DNA of 64,000 nucleotides from Streptosporangium minutum (GTDB lineage: Bacteria; Actinomycetota; Actinomycetes; Streptosporangiales; Streptosporangiaceae), in the NCBI RefSeq assembly GCF_002149035.1, contig NZ_NGFP01000004.1:29974-93973 (forward strand). The letters run 5' to 3'. Of this stretch, positions 28,681 to 37,557 are shown piece after piece. A model generated the notes under the pieces. The model searched no databases and had not been told where the DNA came from. It worked only from the letters and a program-made list of their open reading frames with translations. The translations under genes were made by a program, and so were the position numbers. Position 1 is the first letter of the stretch; each line of letters starts with the position of its first letter.

Positions 28681-29124
28681 CTAAACAAGGGGCGGGGCGG
28701 GTGGTTCAGCCTGGCTCCGGCTCGGGCCGGCGATCAGGGCGAGCGCGGCGACAGTGCCGTAGAGCGGGAGCACGAGCCAGGGTCCCTGCGAACCCTCGGG
28801 ACAGTAGGGGGAGAAGAACGCGATGACCGACAGCGCGTAGTAGGCGGCCGTGGCGAGCGCGCCGCCTGCTCCCACCCGGGCCAGGAGACGGCGCCTCCGG
28901 GGCGGCGATCGCCAGGCGGCCACGGCCAGTGCCGCCAAGACGAGGGGGAGAAGGCCGGCCAGCGCGCCGAAGCCCAGGCCGAGCACGTCGAGACCGGTGT
29001 ATCCGCCTTCGGTGTTCAGATGGGCGCAGACGTTGATCTCCGCATCTGCCTGTGACGACGCCAGGTGCGGGAGGGCGGACAGGAGGACGGCGCTCATCCA
29101 GCACAACGGGGCACGGTACGTCAT
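28681..29124 (-). CDS. Small membrane protein of unknown function
   Basis: A 147-aa protein with four hydrophobic segments: one at the N-terminus ending ALPHLASSQADAEI, then LGFGALAGLLPLVLAALAVAAW, ALATAAYYALSVIAFF and WLVLPLYGTVAALALIAG. Two extracytoplasmic Cys residues could pair (NVCAHL and SPYCPEG). ATG 29124 is supported by GGAGGG. No family recognised. Confidence 0.65.
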   Translation of the reverse strand: MTYRAPLCWMSAVLLSALPHLASSQADAEINVCAHLNTEGGYTGLDVLGLGFGALAGLLPLVLAALAVAAWRSPPRRRRLLARVGAGGALATAAYYALSVIAFFSPYCPEGSQGPWLVLPLYGTVAALALIAGPSRSQAEPPAPPLV

Positions 29125-29200
29125 CGCCTTCCCTCCCGGGGCTCCGCAACGGCTCACTTCCGGCCTTCCTGGGCTCCACAACGGCTCACCTTCGGGCATG

Positions 29201-29303
29201 GACCTCTGGCGCAGACCTCTGGCGCAGACCTCAGGCATGGACCCCGGGCGCAGACCCCGGGCACGGACCTCTGGCGCAGACCTCGGGCACGGACCTCGGG
29301 ACG
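29201..29303. repeat. Eight tandem 13-bp units
   Basis: Units GACCTCTGGCGCA, GACCTCGGGCACG and close variants, head to tail, the last one base short. Just left, two copies of CCRCAACGGCTCAC occur at about 29145-29190. They lie between the two membrane-protein genes, in a 279-bp gap with no gene. Confidence 0.85.
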
Positions 29304-29403
29304 GAGAGAAGCACCGCCTCCGCCCCGGCATGCGGGACCCGCAGACCGGGCTCCGCCGCCGGGCCGCGTCGTCACTGGGCCGAGCGGACCGGTGAGGGTG
29401 TTC

Positions 29404-30333
29404 CTACTGGCTCTCGTCCTCGGCGAGGGTGCCGCACTTGAACCCGGGTTCCCGCTCGGGGGTGAGCCGGAGGGAGCCGAGGATGGTCCTGTCCATGGAG
29501 CGCCGGAAGGTCTCCAGCTTGTCGCAGTCGTAGAAGACGTACGCGCCGTTGCTCTCGCCGAGCACCATCATCCACCGGCCCCCGTAGAGCGGCTTGTCGT
29601 TCTCGGCGTTCTTGAGGATGGCCCACTGGTCCTGGAAACCGACGTAGGTGATGAGCTCGTTGGCCTTCCCGGTCTGCTGCACCTCGATCGCCCCCAGGGT
29701 CATCTGCATGATCAGCAGGAATCCCAGGCCGATGCCGGTGAGTGCGCCGACGATCACCTTCATGCCGGCGCGGCCGACGGGCTTGCGGCGCAGCAGCCGG
29801 AACGGCACCAGGAAGGTCAGTACGCCCAGCCCCACGGCCACGACGACCATGACGGCGACGTCGCTTCCGCCCAGGAGGTCGAGCAGGCCCCAATAGGTCG
29901 CGCCGCACCACAGCGCGGCGAACGCGGCGACCAGCCAGGGTCGCCTCCTCACGGCCCCCACGAGCCTGCCGACCGCGCCGCGGGTCACCTTGTCGGCCAG
30001 CCAGCCCACCCCGACGACGACGCCGAGCACCGGCAGGGCGACCAGCAGTAGCAGGACCAGGGTGCCCATCAGCCGGCCGAGCAGGACAGACTGGTCGATT
30101 CCCGCCTGTTGCGGACTGACCTCGAATATCGAGTACATCGACTCCACGCCGAGGTAGAGCACGGCGTAGAGCGCGACACCGATCGGAACGATGATCGAGC
30201 CGATGCGCTCGATCATCTCCAGGACGCCGCCACCTTCCTCCTCTTCCGATGGATCTTTCGGAGCCACCGGGGGATTATCTTGCGGAATAGGGGAAACATA
30301 TGGAGGTTGCTCAGAAATATCCTGGCTTGTCAT
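29404..30333 (-). CDS. Membrane protein with acidic N-terminal tail
   Basis: A 309-aa protein. A Pro/Glu-rich cytoplasmic tail (residues 1-38, ending SEEEEGGG) is followed by about five transmembrane helices (residues ~45-65, 85-110, 130-150, 155-175, 195-215) and a C-terminal soluble domain of ~95 residues, read as extracellular or cytosolic, with two Cys. No family recognised and no clear Shine-Dalgarno at ATG 30333. Confidence 0.65.
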   Translation of the reverse strand: MTSQDISEQPPYVSPIPQDNPPVAPKDPSEEEEGGGVLEMIERIGSIIVPIGVALYAVLYLGVESMYSIFEVSPQQAGIDQSVLLGRLMGTLVLLLLVALPVLGVVVGVGWLADKVTRGAVGRLVGAVRRRPWLVAAFAALWCGATYWGLLDLLGGSDVAVMVVVAVGLGVLTFLVPFRLLRRKPVGRAGMKVIVGALTGIGLGFLLIMQMTLGAIEVQQTGKANELITYVGFQDQWAILKNAENDKPLYGGRWMMVLGESNGAYVFYDCDKLETFRRSMDRTILGSLRLTPEREPGFKCGTLAEDESQ

Positions 30334-30396
30334 GTCGAGTGATCATAAGCCATAGCGATTGACCCGGAATTGCCGCAAAACAAACGCGTCATCCCA

Positions 30397-30609
30397 TCAG
30401 TCGCCCATTTGGCCACGAGCTGGGTGGCTGCCGCCGTACGCCGCGCGACAGGCCGAGGCATGCCTGCCCGTACCGGGGCCAGCCCATGATGCCGGGGACG
30501 GTGGTTGCCCACGGGATGGCGACGGCCATGCTGAGCGCGGGGCGTCCACCACCATGCGGGCGGCTTCTCCCTTGAACTCAGGCGAGAGCTGCCTGCGATG
30601 CCCAGTCAC
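30397..30609 (-). pseudogene. IS3-type transposase OrfA remnant
   Basis: The first ~25 residues, RRQLSPEFKGEAARMVVD, match the start of the IS3-family OrfA helix-turn-helix (R-x-y-S-P-E-F-K-x-E-A-x-R-M-V). After that the frame gives only low-complexity sequence, so the element has decayed. It marks the left edge of the accessory island. The rest of the gap 30334-30674 shows no gene. Confidence 0.65.
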
Positions 30610-30674
30610 GTATCTACCTTTTCCGAATTCTCTGTCAGCTCATGTATCTGACCGTCCAGAGCTCGTTGGACATC

Positions 30675-31316
30675 TCACCGGCCGCGCCGCCGGGAAAACC
30701 ACCAGCCCGCGGAGGCGAGACCGAGCGCCCCCACGACCGCGCCCGCATAGATCCAGAGCGAGACCGCTCCGTCCTGCGACGCGTGAGGTGGAGAAGGAGC
30801 AGCGGTCGCCGCCGGACGAGTGGCTGTGCCGAGGACGGCGAGCAGTCCGGAGGTGAGGGTGGACACGTCGGGGATCGCGTCCTTCGGCCGCAGAGGCCCC
30901 TCGCCCGGACGGACCGCCCGGTTTCCGCTGCAGAGCGTGGTGTGCAGGGGCACACCCGGATCGGTCTCGAACATGCCGGTCTGCCCGGTGGAGGCGAACA
31001 CCAGATAACGAGCCCCGATGTCGAAGCCGTACCCGCAGGAGGCGCCGTCGGAGTTGGTGGCCACCTGGAAGGCGGCGTCCGCCCTCCCCTTGTAGACCTG
31101 GTCGGCGTGGAAGGTGTAGACGATCGGCGGCCGGGGGCCGAGGGGGTCGCCCTCGACCTGGCGGACGGCCGTCACCGTCCCGGTGAAGACGGCGGCCGAC
31201 TGTTCCATCTGGGCCTTCGGCTCGAACGGGACGCAGGAGCAGGCGCACGCCGTACCCGGAGCGATCGCGAAGGTGGCGGCGACAAGCAGGAGAACGGCCA
31301 GAACCCGGTGTCTCAT
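30675..31316 (-). CDS. Exported CxCxC (TIMP/NTR-like) protein with C-terminal anchor
   Basis: A 213-aa protein. A signal peptide (MRHRVLAVLLLVAATFAIAP) leads into CACSCVPF, the Cys cluster that begins netrin/TIMP-like domains, followed by a beta-barrel-like region (AVFTGTVTAV, HADQVYKG, GARYLVFAST) with further Cys residues. A Pro/Ala-rich linker and a C-terminal helix plus RRRGR form a membrane anchor. Function in bacteria is unknown. ATG 31316 has GGAGG very close, so the exact start is uncertain. Confidence 0.75.
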   Translation of the reverse strand: MRHRVLAVLLLVAATFAIAPGTACACSCVPFEPKAQMEQSAAVFTGTVTAVRQVEGDPLGPRPPIVYTFHADQVYKGRADAAFQVATNSDGASCGYGFDIGARYLVFASTGQTGMFETDPGVPLHTTLCSGNRAVRPGEGPLRPKDAIPDVSTLTSGLLAVLGTATRPAATAAPSPPHASQDGAVSLWIYAGAVVGALGLASAGWWFSRRRGR

Positions 31317-31459
31317 GCCTCCATCACGTATCGCCTCGGACAACGGTTCGATGGCGGATGACGGAGAGCGGGGTCGCGGCATGAACGACGAACCAGCAGC
31401 CCTGCTCTTGGTCACGTCCGCGCTGTTGTGCACGGCCGTCGCTTCCTTCTCCTTCGATC

Positions 31460-32221
31460 ATGGTTTCGCAACCTGAAGGATCACGCGACGGCCGTCCTCG
31501 TTTCACGGCGCCATGCCTACTGGCTGGGGAAACTCGTACAACCTCCGCGGACGTAACCGGCCTGCTGCGTGGCGGGGCGGTCGCCTGGGTCTCGGTGGAG
31601 GTCCCCGAGAACATCACCACTCCTGAGGGTGTGGAGTTCCGGCCCCACCTGTTCGGCGCGACCTCGTTCGACGGCTCGCTCGCCACAACGTTCAAACGGG
31701 CCGTCACCAACGTCGTCTGTGACAACACGATGGCGGCCGGCCTGGCCGAGCGCGGCCAGCAAGTCAAGATCAAGCACTCGAAGTATTCGAAGCTACGGCT
31801 TGACGAGGCACGCGACGCGCTCAGCATCGTCTACGCGGTGGCCGACGACTTCGCCCAGCAGGTCAAGCGGCTGTGCGAGACCACTGTCACCGACCGCCAG
31901 TGGGCCGCCTTCCTCGACGAGCTCGTGCCCATGCCCATAGACCGGGGCCGCTCCTGGACCCTCGCCGAGACCAAGCGGGAGTCCCTGAACCGGCTCTGGC
32001 GCCACGACGACCGGGTGGCGCCCTGGTCCGGCTCCGGCTGGGGCGTGCTCCAGGCCGTCAACACCCACACCCACCACGAGCAGACCGTCCGCGGTGCCTG
32101 CCGGGCCGAGCGCAACCTCCTACGAGCCGTGACCGGCGGCGGCGTCGACGACCTCGACCGCGAGACCCTCCACACCCTGGAGAAGGTCCTCGGCCGTCCT
32201 GTCCTGGCCTTCGTTGCGTGA
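31460..32221 (+). pseudogene. DUF932 phage/plasmid-like protein, N-terminally truncated
   Basis: Residues from about 33 on are clear DUF932: GLLRGGAVAWVSVEVPENIT, GATSFDGSLATTFKRAVTN, VVCDNTMAAGL and VKIKHSKYSKLRL, through to the C-terminus. Full members are around 350 aa; here the first ~100 are missing and replaced by an unrelated stretch from 31460. The family belongs to plasmids, phages and integrative elements and is often near anti-restriction functions. It may be untranslated. Confidence 0.75.
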
Positions 32222-32437
32222 TTCCGTGTCGTGTGGCTCCTGCAGGACGCGGGAGCCACACGACACGGGACGTGGTCGCGATCCGTTGGGTGAAGTTGGC
32301 CGTCATCACATGCCGACTTACTGAAAGCGACGGAGAGCACTGGAAAGGAAGGCGGCAAGGCCGCAGAAATACGGGTGTACCTGCTAAGCAGCAGCTGAAA
32401 CTAGAGCTGTCCAGGCAGCCTGAACCAGGAGGGCCCG

Positions 32438-32953
32438 ATGGCACGACGCAAGGCGAACGAGGAGCTAAGCGCAGTCGAGTCGCTCAACATCGCTCTACAG
32501 ACGATCACTATCTTTCACGGCTACGTCCAACAGGCCGATACCAAGCTGGCCACTACGGCCACCGTCCATCTCGGATTTACTGCGGTGGCCGCGACACAAG
32601 TCGGCAGCCTGGGCAACGCTTGGACGAACGGTCTGCCAATGGCGGCTGCCGCGGTCATCATCGTTCTGCTGTTCACAGCAGGATTTCTCCTCGCAGGACA
32701 CCACCTCATCGCCGCGCTGCGTCCTCGCCTCGCCGGCCCGGCCGGACCCAACAGGTTCGGTCTAGTGCGGACAGGCGAGGTGCCATCACAGGCTGACCCG
32801 GCGAAACAGCAGCGCGAAGCATGGGCTCTAATATCCACTCTCGCTGACATTGCGCTTCACAAGCACAACCGGATCCGACGCAGCCTGCCTTGGATGATTC
32901 TGATGCCTATCTCCACCATGGTGTGGCTGGCGCTGGCGACGCTGACCGGCTGA
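32438..32953 (+). CDS. Small multi-TM protein, Pycsar-effector-like (DUF5706-like)
   Basis: A 171-aa protein with a cytosolic N-terminal helix ending HGYVQQADTKLATTATVHLG, then two adjacent transmembrane helices (about residues 44-60 and 66-88), a cytosolic helical region, and a last helix at the C-terminus (PWMILMPISTMVWLALA). The x-ADTK-x motif just before the helix pair is typical of the small membrane effectors of cyclic-nucleotide immune systems (PycTM, S-2TM). AGGAGG precedes ATG 32438. It is convergent to the cyclase/NTPase operon, 48 bp from its end. Effector function is inferred. Confidence 0.6.
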   Translation: MARRKANEELSAVESLNIALQTITIFHGYVQQADTKLATTATVHLGFTAVAATQVGSLGNAWTNGLPMAAAAVIIVLLFTAGFLLAGHHLIAALRPRLAGPAGPNRFGLVRTGEVPSQADPAKQQREAWALISTLADIALHKHNRIRRSLPWMILMPISTMVWLALATLTG

Positions 32954-33001
32954 CAACAGTGAAACGGAGTAGCGGCCACGCGCAACCCGTTCCGTTCCAG
33001 G

Positions 33002-33775
33002 TCAGGAGATTTCGTCGAGAGGAGCGAACATGGAGTCGGGATCGGCCGGCGGTAGCGGGACTCCGAGCCGCTCGAAAGCCTGGCGCAATGCGTTGTCGCT
33101 GGCGAGCACAAGATCATATATACCTGCCGTCCGCTGGGCTGCCACGATCTCTGCGACGAGCTTGAGGAGCTCTCCAGCTTCCTCTTTGCGGGCGTCAAGC
33201 ATCTGCTCGAAGATGCCGGCCGCGTTCTCGGGATCCTCGGTGAGCCGTACGGCGTAGCGCGCGAACGAGCTGCCGGTGGCTTCGGACAGGAGACCTTCCC
33301 AGACCGCACTGGAGTCCCGAAGCTTTTCGACACGCAGCTTCGTGGCCTCAGCACGCGCCTCGATCTCGTACATGTTGAGCAGATGGGCACGCCTGATCTC
33401 CTTCACCTCCTCAGGCAGCCCGATTTCAGCTCTCGCACCCCATCGACAGATGATCGCAGGGTCGGTATGCGTCACTCCCGCGAGGCAGCGGTCGAGGGCT
33501 TCGTTGACCGCTGCCTCGGCAGTGTCCGGTTCAAATATGGAGTGCCTCCGTGTCGTAGCGCGGACCGTCTGCCGCACGAGGTCACTGACGCGGTCTGTTT
33601 CCTCCCGCTCGGGTACCCATTGGCTGCGCCTGTCGCTCGGCAGCCGGGACAGACGGACTGCCACGGTGAAGTCGAACGCCTCCCCGAGGGCGGGTGAGGT
33701 GAAGGCTGGGATGTCGCTTTCCTCCGGCAAGGAGGGTGCGGGGGCGGTGTTGAAGCGCTGTATGAGGAACGTCAT
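33002..33775 (-). CDS. SPFH/band-7-like protein of the cyclase-NTPase operon
   Basis: A 257-aa protein without a transmembrane segment. The pattern FTSPALGEAFDFTVAVRL (start of a beta domain), an Arg-rich helix DLVRQTVRATTRRHSIFE, then AAVNEALDRCLAGV, ARAEIGLPEEVKEIRR and a long charged helix (AHLLNMYEIEARAEATKLR) is that of SPFH/prohibitin folds. Its ATG lies 3 bp after the NTPase stop, so it is translationally coupled. It could scaffold or sense membrane state for the NTPase; the family call is tentative. Confidence 0.55.
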   Translation of the reverse strand: MTFLIQRFNTAPAPSLPEESDIPAFTSPALGEAFDFTVAVRLSRLPSDRRSQWVPEREETDRVSDLVRQTVRATTRRHSIFEPDTAEAAVNEALDRCLAGVTHTDPAIICRWGARAEIGLPEEVKEIRRAHLLNMYEIEARAEATKLRVEKLRDSSAVWEGLLSEATGSSFARYAVRLTEDPENAAGIFEQMLDARKEEAGELLKLVAEIVAAQRTAGIYDLVLASDNALRQAFERLGVPLPPADPDSMFAPLDEIS

Positions 33776-33778
33776 CGG

Positions 33779-35947
33779 TCAGCCGTCCTTCAGGATGCGG
33801 ATCAGGTAGTGGAAGAGCGGGGTGGACACGACACGCTTCTGCCGCCATACCAGGAGGTAGAGCTGGTAAGTCCGGCGTTGCTGAAGGCTGCCCGTGCCAG
33901 CGGTGCTGAAGACGCCTTCCAACACCGGCCGTAGTGACGGGCGTCTGTCCCACTCCTTCATCCAGTCGGCGAACAGCTGCCACAGCTGGCTGGCCAGGCT
34001 GGATTTCCGCCCCGCCATCTCATCGGTGGACAGGCTCAGTTCCAGGGAGCGGCTCCACAGGGCGATCAGGTCCGCCTGGTCGCAATGGTCGGGCAGGGCG
34101 GGGCGAGCACCGTCATGAAGCAGCGCGCCAAGCCGTACCAGAGCCAGGGCGGCGGAGAGTTGCCCTCCGAATGCGTCACCTCGCGCCCACCGAGCCAGCT
34201 CGGCGACGATGGGTCGCGCGGTGTCCATAGCGTAGATGTCTGCGGTGGATCGAGCTACGGCATCACAGAGCCAGTAGCCTTTCGTCGACCGTGTGATCTG
34301 GCGGAACGACGTGAGCACCTTGTCGAGATTTCGGATGGCCGTTTGCGAGCCGTAGGCTATCGCCGCTGTCGTCCGTCGGTCGTAGGGACCCAAGTAGGCC
34401 CATCTGCTCAGCAGCGCGTCCACCCGATCCCTTATCCCCGGATCGCTGGCGGCGGCCTCCAGCGCCCATGCGGCGAGCTGTTTCGGCATGATCTTGGAAT
34501 CCCGACTCCATTTGTCGAGGAATTCCTTTTCGACCTGGTCGAAGTCACATGTCGTGAGCAGGCCGACCGCGTGTGCGACCTTGATACGTACGTACTCGTC
34601 CGGGCTCTCACCGAGACGGTGCAGCCACGTGTAGAGATGCTGACGGACGCCGGGCAGTTCTTCCCAGATCATCGGCAGGAGCAAGGGGACAAGCTCGTCA
34701 CGTAGTTGAACGCGCCGCCCCTCGCCGCGTCGGTCGCTACTCACCATGCTGATCCCCGAGTAGCTGAGCCAGTTTTCGAGCCGCTCCCATATCGGAGTGT
34801 CGTCGGTCTCATCATCTTCCTGACTCTCCTCATGGATCTGCCGGGAGAGGTCAAGGGCTGCTGCCGATACAACCGGTTCCGGCAGCCCGTGCAGTACGGC
34901 GCTGCTCACCAGGAAACACCGGCCGGATCTCGTCGGAACCTCGTCAAGATGCTCACGGAACCGCTTATGGGTGAACAGCGGCTGCTCTTTGAACAGTTCG
35001 GCGATGTCCCGGTTCTGCTGAACGCCATCCGCCAGCCACGCCGCGAGGTGGATGGCCTCAACCGGCTGGCAGCCGGACAGCCGGACAGCAATGTCGTACT
35101 TGTCCAACTGGTGCGCGTCCCACGCGTTCGGGTCGCCGAGCCGATGGATGAAGGCTTTACGGAAGACGTCGTCTGCGACCGGTTGCACGTGGTCCACCAC
35201 CCGGTGGGGTAGGTCGCAGCTCGGACGGGCCAGAATGATGATGCGGCACTCGCTGCGCACCGCCACGGCTGACAGCTGATCCGCGACCTCTTCCAGCCGC
35301 GACACCCAAGGGCTCTCATCGGCGAGAAGGAAGTATCCGGCGCCTCTTTCCAGATGGGCCGCGCTCACCTGGCCGGGGTCTTCCTTGATCATAAGCCGGT
35401 GGCACGACTTGGCAACGTCCAGTAAGGCGGCGATGGCAGTCGTGGTCCTGCCGGTATTCGGAGAACCGCGCAACAGCAGGAGCGGCTCGTCGGCCAGCAG
35501 GCTGGTCAACGTGATCTGCGACTCGGTGACGACCAGGCAGCCTCTTATCCGTTGCACATGCTCCTCACGCACCGGTGCGGTCTGCACGGGCAGGCTCTCG
35601 GATGAGACGACGTTGTAGTAGAGATCACGGCCGGCTCCATAGGCACTGGCACCGTCGCTGACGTGGTTCACGGGACCGCTGAACCAGTCCCGCCCCGCCG
35701 TCGCCCCATTGAGCTTTTGCAAGCTGATCAACCGTAATCGCAGGCTTTCCTCCTCCTGCTGAAGGCGTCTGGCCAACGAAGTATCGGCATCAGGTTTGTC
35801 GTGGTCTTCGTGATCATCTGGATGGCCTGGGTCATCTTGGCTATCCCGATTCGGTTCTTGAGGTGGTGTCTCAGCTGCTGGAGACGACTCTTTCTCGCTA
35901 CTTTCCTGCCCGCTGGGAGCGTCATGTTCGGGAGTGGATTCGCTCAT
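33779..35947 (-). CDS. Large P-loop NTPase (STAND-like), cyclase-linked
   Basis: A 722-aa protein. Residues 1-60 are an acidic, disordered tail. Residues 81-111 carry a repeated GRD motif (AGRDWFSGP, AGAGRDLYYN) shared with the neighbouring cyclase-like protein. The NTPase core follows: Walker A LLRGSPNTGRTTTA at 160-171, Walker B-like region AGYFLLADESPW, and SECRIIILARPS as sensor. The C-terminal ~400 residues are helical repeats. Architecture is that of STAND-type switches in bacterial immunity. Its ATG overlaps the cyclase stop (ATGA) and it is followed 3 bp later by the SPFH-like gene. Confidence 0.72.
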   Translation of the reverse strand: MSESTPEHDAPSGQESSEKESSPAAETPPQEPNRDSQDDPGHPDDHEDHDKPDADTSLARRLQQEEESLRLRLISLQKLNGATAGRDWFSGPVNHVSDGASAYGAGRDLYYNVVSSESLPVQTAPVREEHVQRIRGCLVVTESQITLTSLLADEPLLLLRGSPNTGRTTTAIAALLDVAKSCHRLMIKEDPGQVSAAHLERGAGYFLLADESPWVSRLEEVADQLSAVAVRSECRIIILARPSCDLPHRVVDHVQPVADDVFRKAFIHRLGDPNAWDAHQLDKYDIAVRLSGCQPVEAIHLAAWLADGVQQNRDIAELFKEQPLFTHKRFREHLDEVPTRSGRCFLVSSAVLHGLPEPVVSAAALDLSRQIHEESQEDDETDDTPIWERLENWLSYSGISMVSSDRRGEGRRVQLRDELVPLLLPMIWEELPGVRQHLYTWLHRLGESPDEYVRIKVAHAVGLLTTCDFDQVEKEFLDKWSRDSKIMPKQLAAWALEAAASDPGIRDRVDALLSRWAYLGPYDRRTTAAIAYGSQTAIRNLDKVLTSFRQITRSTKGYWLCDAVARSTADIYAMDTARPIVAELARWARGDAFGGQLSAALALVRLGALLHDGARPALPDHCDQADLIALWSRSLELSLSTDEMAGRKSSLASQLWQLFADWMKEWDRRPSLRPVLEGVFSTAGTGSLQQRRTYQLYLLVWRQKRVVSTPLFHYLIRILKDG

Positions 35948-36738
35948 CGGGACGGTCTTCCCCTCCGCGGGTCGTCGCCGAAGAAGGCGTCCCTGCCGGT
36001 TGAGAACACCACGCCGTTACCGCTGGCCGTGTTGGTGTTGCCGCCGTAGTAGTCGCGCCCGACGGTGACCCCACCGTGTCGGGTGCTCCCGTCCTGATCC
36101 TCGTTACGTTCACGGTTCCCGGCCTCGACGTCGTACTCGTCCAGTTCGGAAAGTCGGTGCACGTTGTGCCCGGGGAGATAGATGTGGGCCCTGTATTCAT
36201 CAGACTTGGACTTCGCATAAACGTGGCGGAAGTCCTCGGGGGAGGGACCTCCATAGCCCTGCCCGACGAAGTCATCGAAGATCCGGTCCGAAACGATCAC
36301 TCCGAGGTCGGCGTCCTTGCATGCCCCCATGGCGGCACGCAGCGAGTCGGCCCCCACCAACCGCCCGGACTGTACAGCGTGATGTCCTGGAGACCCGGCG
36401 GCCCCGTCTACGTGGATGGGGCCGCCGTGCACCGCCAATCGCATGCGCATACGCTGGCGAACATCTTGCTGGTTGACAGCCCCGATGCCCTGCGCGAGTG
36501 CTGTGACGAAGGAGCCGAGGACGGCTGTGGCGTCGGTGTCGGGAGGCAGAACGGCGAATTCACCGTCTCCCTGCGGCTGTCGCTTCCAGTCGAGAAGTAC
36601 CAGGCCGGCCGCACCGGCGGCCATGCCGAGCAACTGCATAAGCGTCCGTTGCAGTTCGACCTGGTCGCTGTCACAGCGATCCCCGTAGTTCTCAATGTCC
36701 GATGTGACCATCAAACGGTATTCCCGCTCGTCGATCAT
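35944..36738 (-). CDS. Class III nucleotide-cyclase-like protein with GRD tail
   Basis: A 264-aa protein. Residues 5-190 follow the class III cyclase homology domain: the first metal Asp in VTSDIENYG (D14), the second in PQGDGEFAVL (D58), RLAVHGGPIHV, and a GRLVGADSLRAAM helix ahead of LGVIVSDRIFDDFV. The transition-state Arg seems present (R126) but the Asn four residues before it appears replaced by Val, so turnover is uncertain. The tail (223-254) bears two GRD-aromatic motifs (TVGRDYYGG, STGRDAFFG) matched in the NTPase. AGGAGG precedes ATG 36738. A cyclic nucleotide product could act on the Crp protein or the small membrane protein. Confidence 0.7.
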   Translation of the reverse strand: MIDEREYRLMVTSDIENYGDRCDSDQVELQRTLMQLLGMAAGAAGLVLLDWKRQPQGDGEFAVLPPDTDATAVLGSFVTALAQGIGAVNQQDVRQRMRMRLAVHGGPIHVDGAAGSPGHHAVQSGRLVGADSLRAAMGACKDADLGVIVSDRIFDDFVGQGYGGPSPEDFRHVYAKSKSDEYRAHIYLPGHNVHRLSELDEYDVEAGNRERNEDQDGSTRHGGVTVGRDYYGGNTNTASGNGVVFSTGRDAFFGDDPRRGRPSR

Positions 36739-36819
36739 GTGATCCTCCTGATTCCTCGGCTCCGCAGGCGCTTACCAGCCTTGATTGTGCGGATGATCGG
36801 CTTTTGGAAACCCGGATTA

Positions 36820-37557
36820 TTAGGGATTCGCTGGAAGATTTTCCAGAGCAACTGGATCAAGATTGGCGAAGGCCGCCAGGCCTGGAAGGTCGGTGATGAC
36901 GACCCGGCGGTGGCCGGTGCGCACCAGCCCCCGCGCCGACAGATCACGCAGGATCTTCTGGACGGTGCTCTCCTTGGCCCCGATCAGGCCGCCGAGCTCG
37001 GTCTGGGTTAAGGGGACACCCAAATCCATGCCCTCTGGGCCGGTACGGCCATGCCGGGCGACCAACGCCAGCAACAGGCGCGCAAGACAGACGTCGCTGT
37101 CGTATCCGGCGAATTCGAGTCTGCGCTGGTTCGACCAGCGCAGACGGTCGCTCATCAAGGTGCTGAGGGTAAGCGCTGCGGAAGGATGTCGCTGTAGGTA
37201 GTTGACAAAGCTCTCGCCTTTGATAACCCGAGCCACGGTCACCCCGCATGTGATCAGGTTTGCCGAACGTGCCGACCCGTCCAGCACGGCCATATCGCCG
37301 ATCACGTCTCCTCGAACCCGCACCGCGAGCAGAGACTCCCTCCCGTTCTCTGTGCGCGCGGTCACCTTGACCAGACCATGTATGACGATGAAGACCAGGT
37401 TTCCAAAATCGCCCTGGCGAACCATCACGTGGCCGGCAGGGTACGTATGAATGTCTCCCAGTGTGAGCAACACTTTCCTGTGTGGCTCCAGTAACCGCGC
37501 GAGGAAGGTTTCCGATGGCCAGGGGGATGTTCTGGGTGAAGCTGGCCCCCGCCGCAT
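36820..37557 (-). CDS. Crp/Fnr-family transcription regulator
   Basis: A 245-aa regulator. The cyclic-nucleotide-binding domain spans about residues 25-145 (YPAGHVMVRQGDFGNLVFIV, VRGDVIGDMAVLDGSARSA; the latter is the phosphate-binding cassette with E replaced by D, as R follows at SARSA), then the dimerisation helix and a winged HTH_Crp domain (LTQTELGGLIGAKESTVQKI). The second of two close ATGs (37557) is chosen for its GGGAGG spacing. It lies 81 bp upstream of the cyclase-like gene on the same strand, so it probably senses its product or controls the operon. Confidence 0.92.
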   Translation of the reverse strand: MRRGPASPRTSPWPSETFLARLLEPHRKVLLTLGDIHTYPAGHVMVRQGDFGNLVFIVIHGLVKVTARTENGRESLLAVRVRGDVIGDMAVLDGSARSANLITCGVTVARVIKGESFVNYLQRHPSAALTLSTLMSDRLRWSNQRRLEFAGYDSDVCLARLLLALVARHGRTGPEGMDLGVPLTQTELGGLIGAKESTVQKILRDLSARGLVRTGHRRVVITDLPGLAAFANLDPVALENLPANP

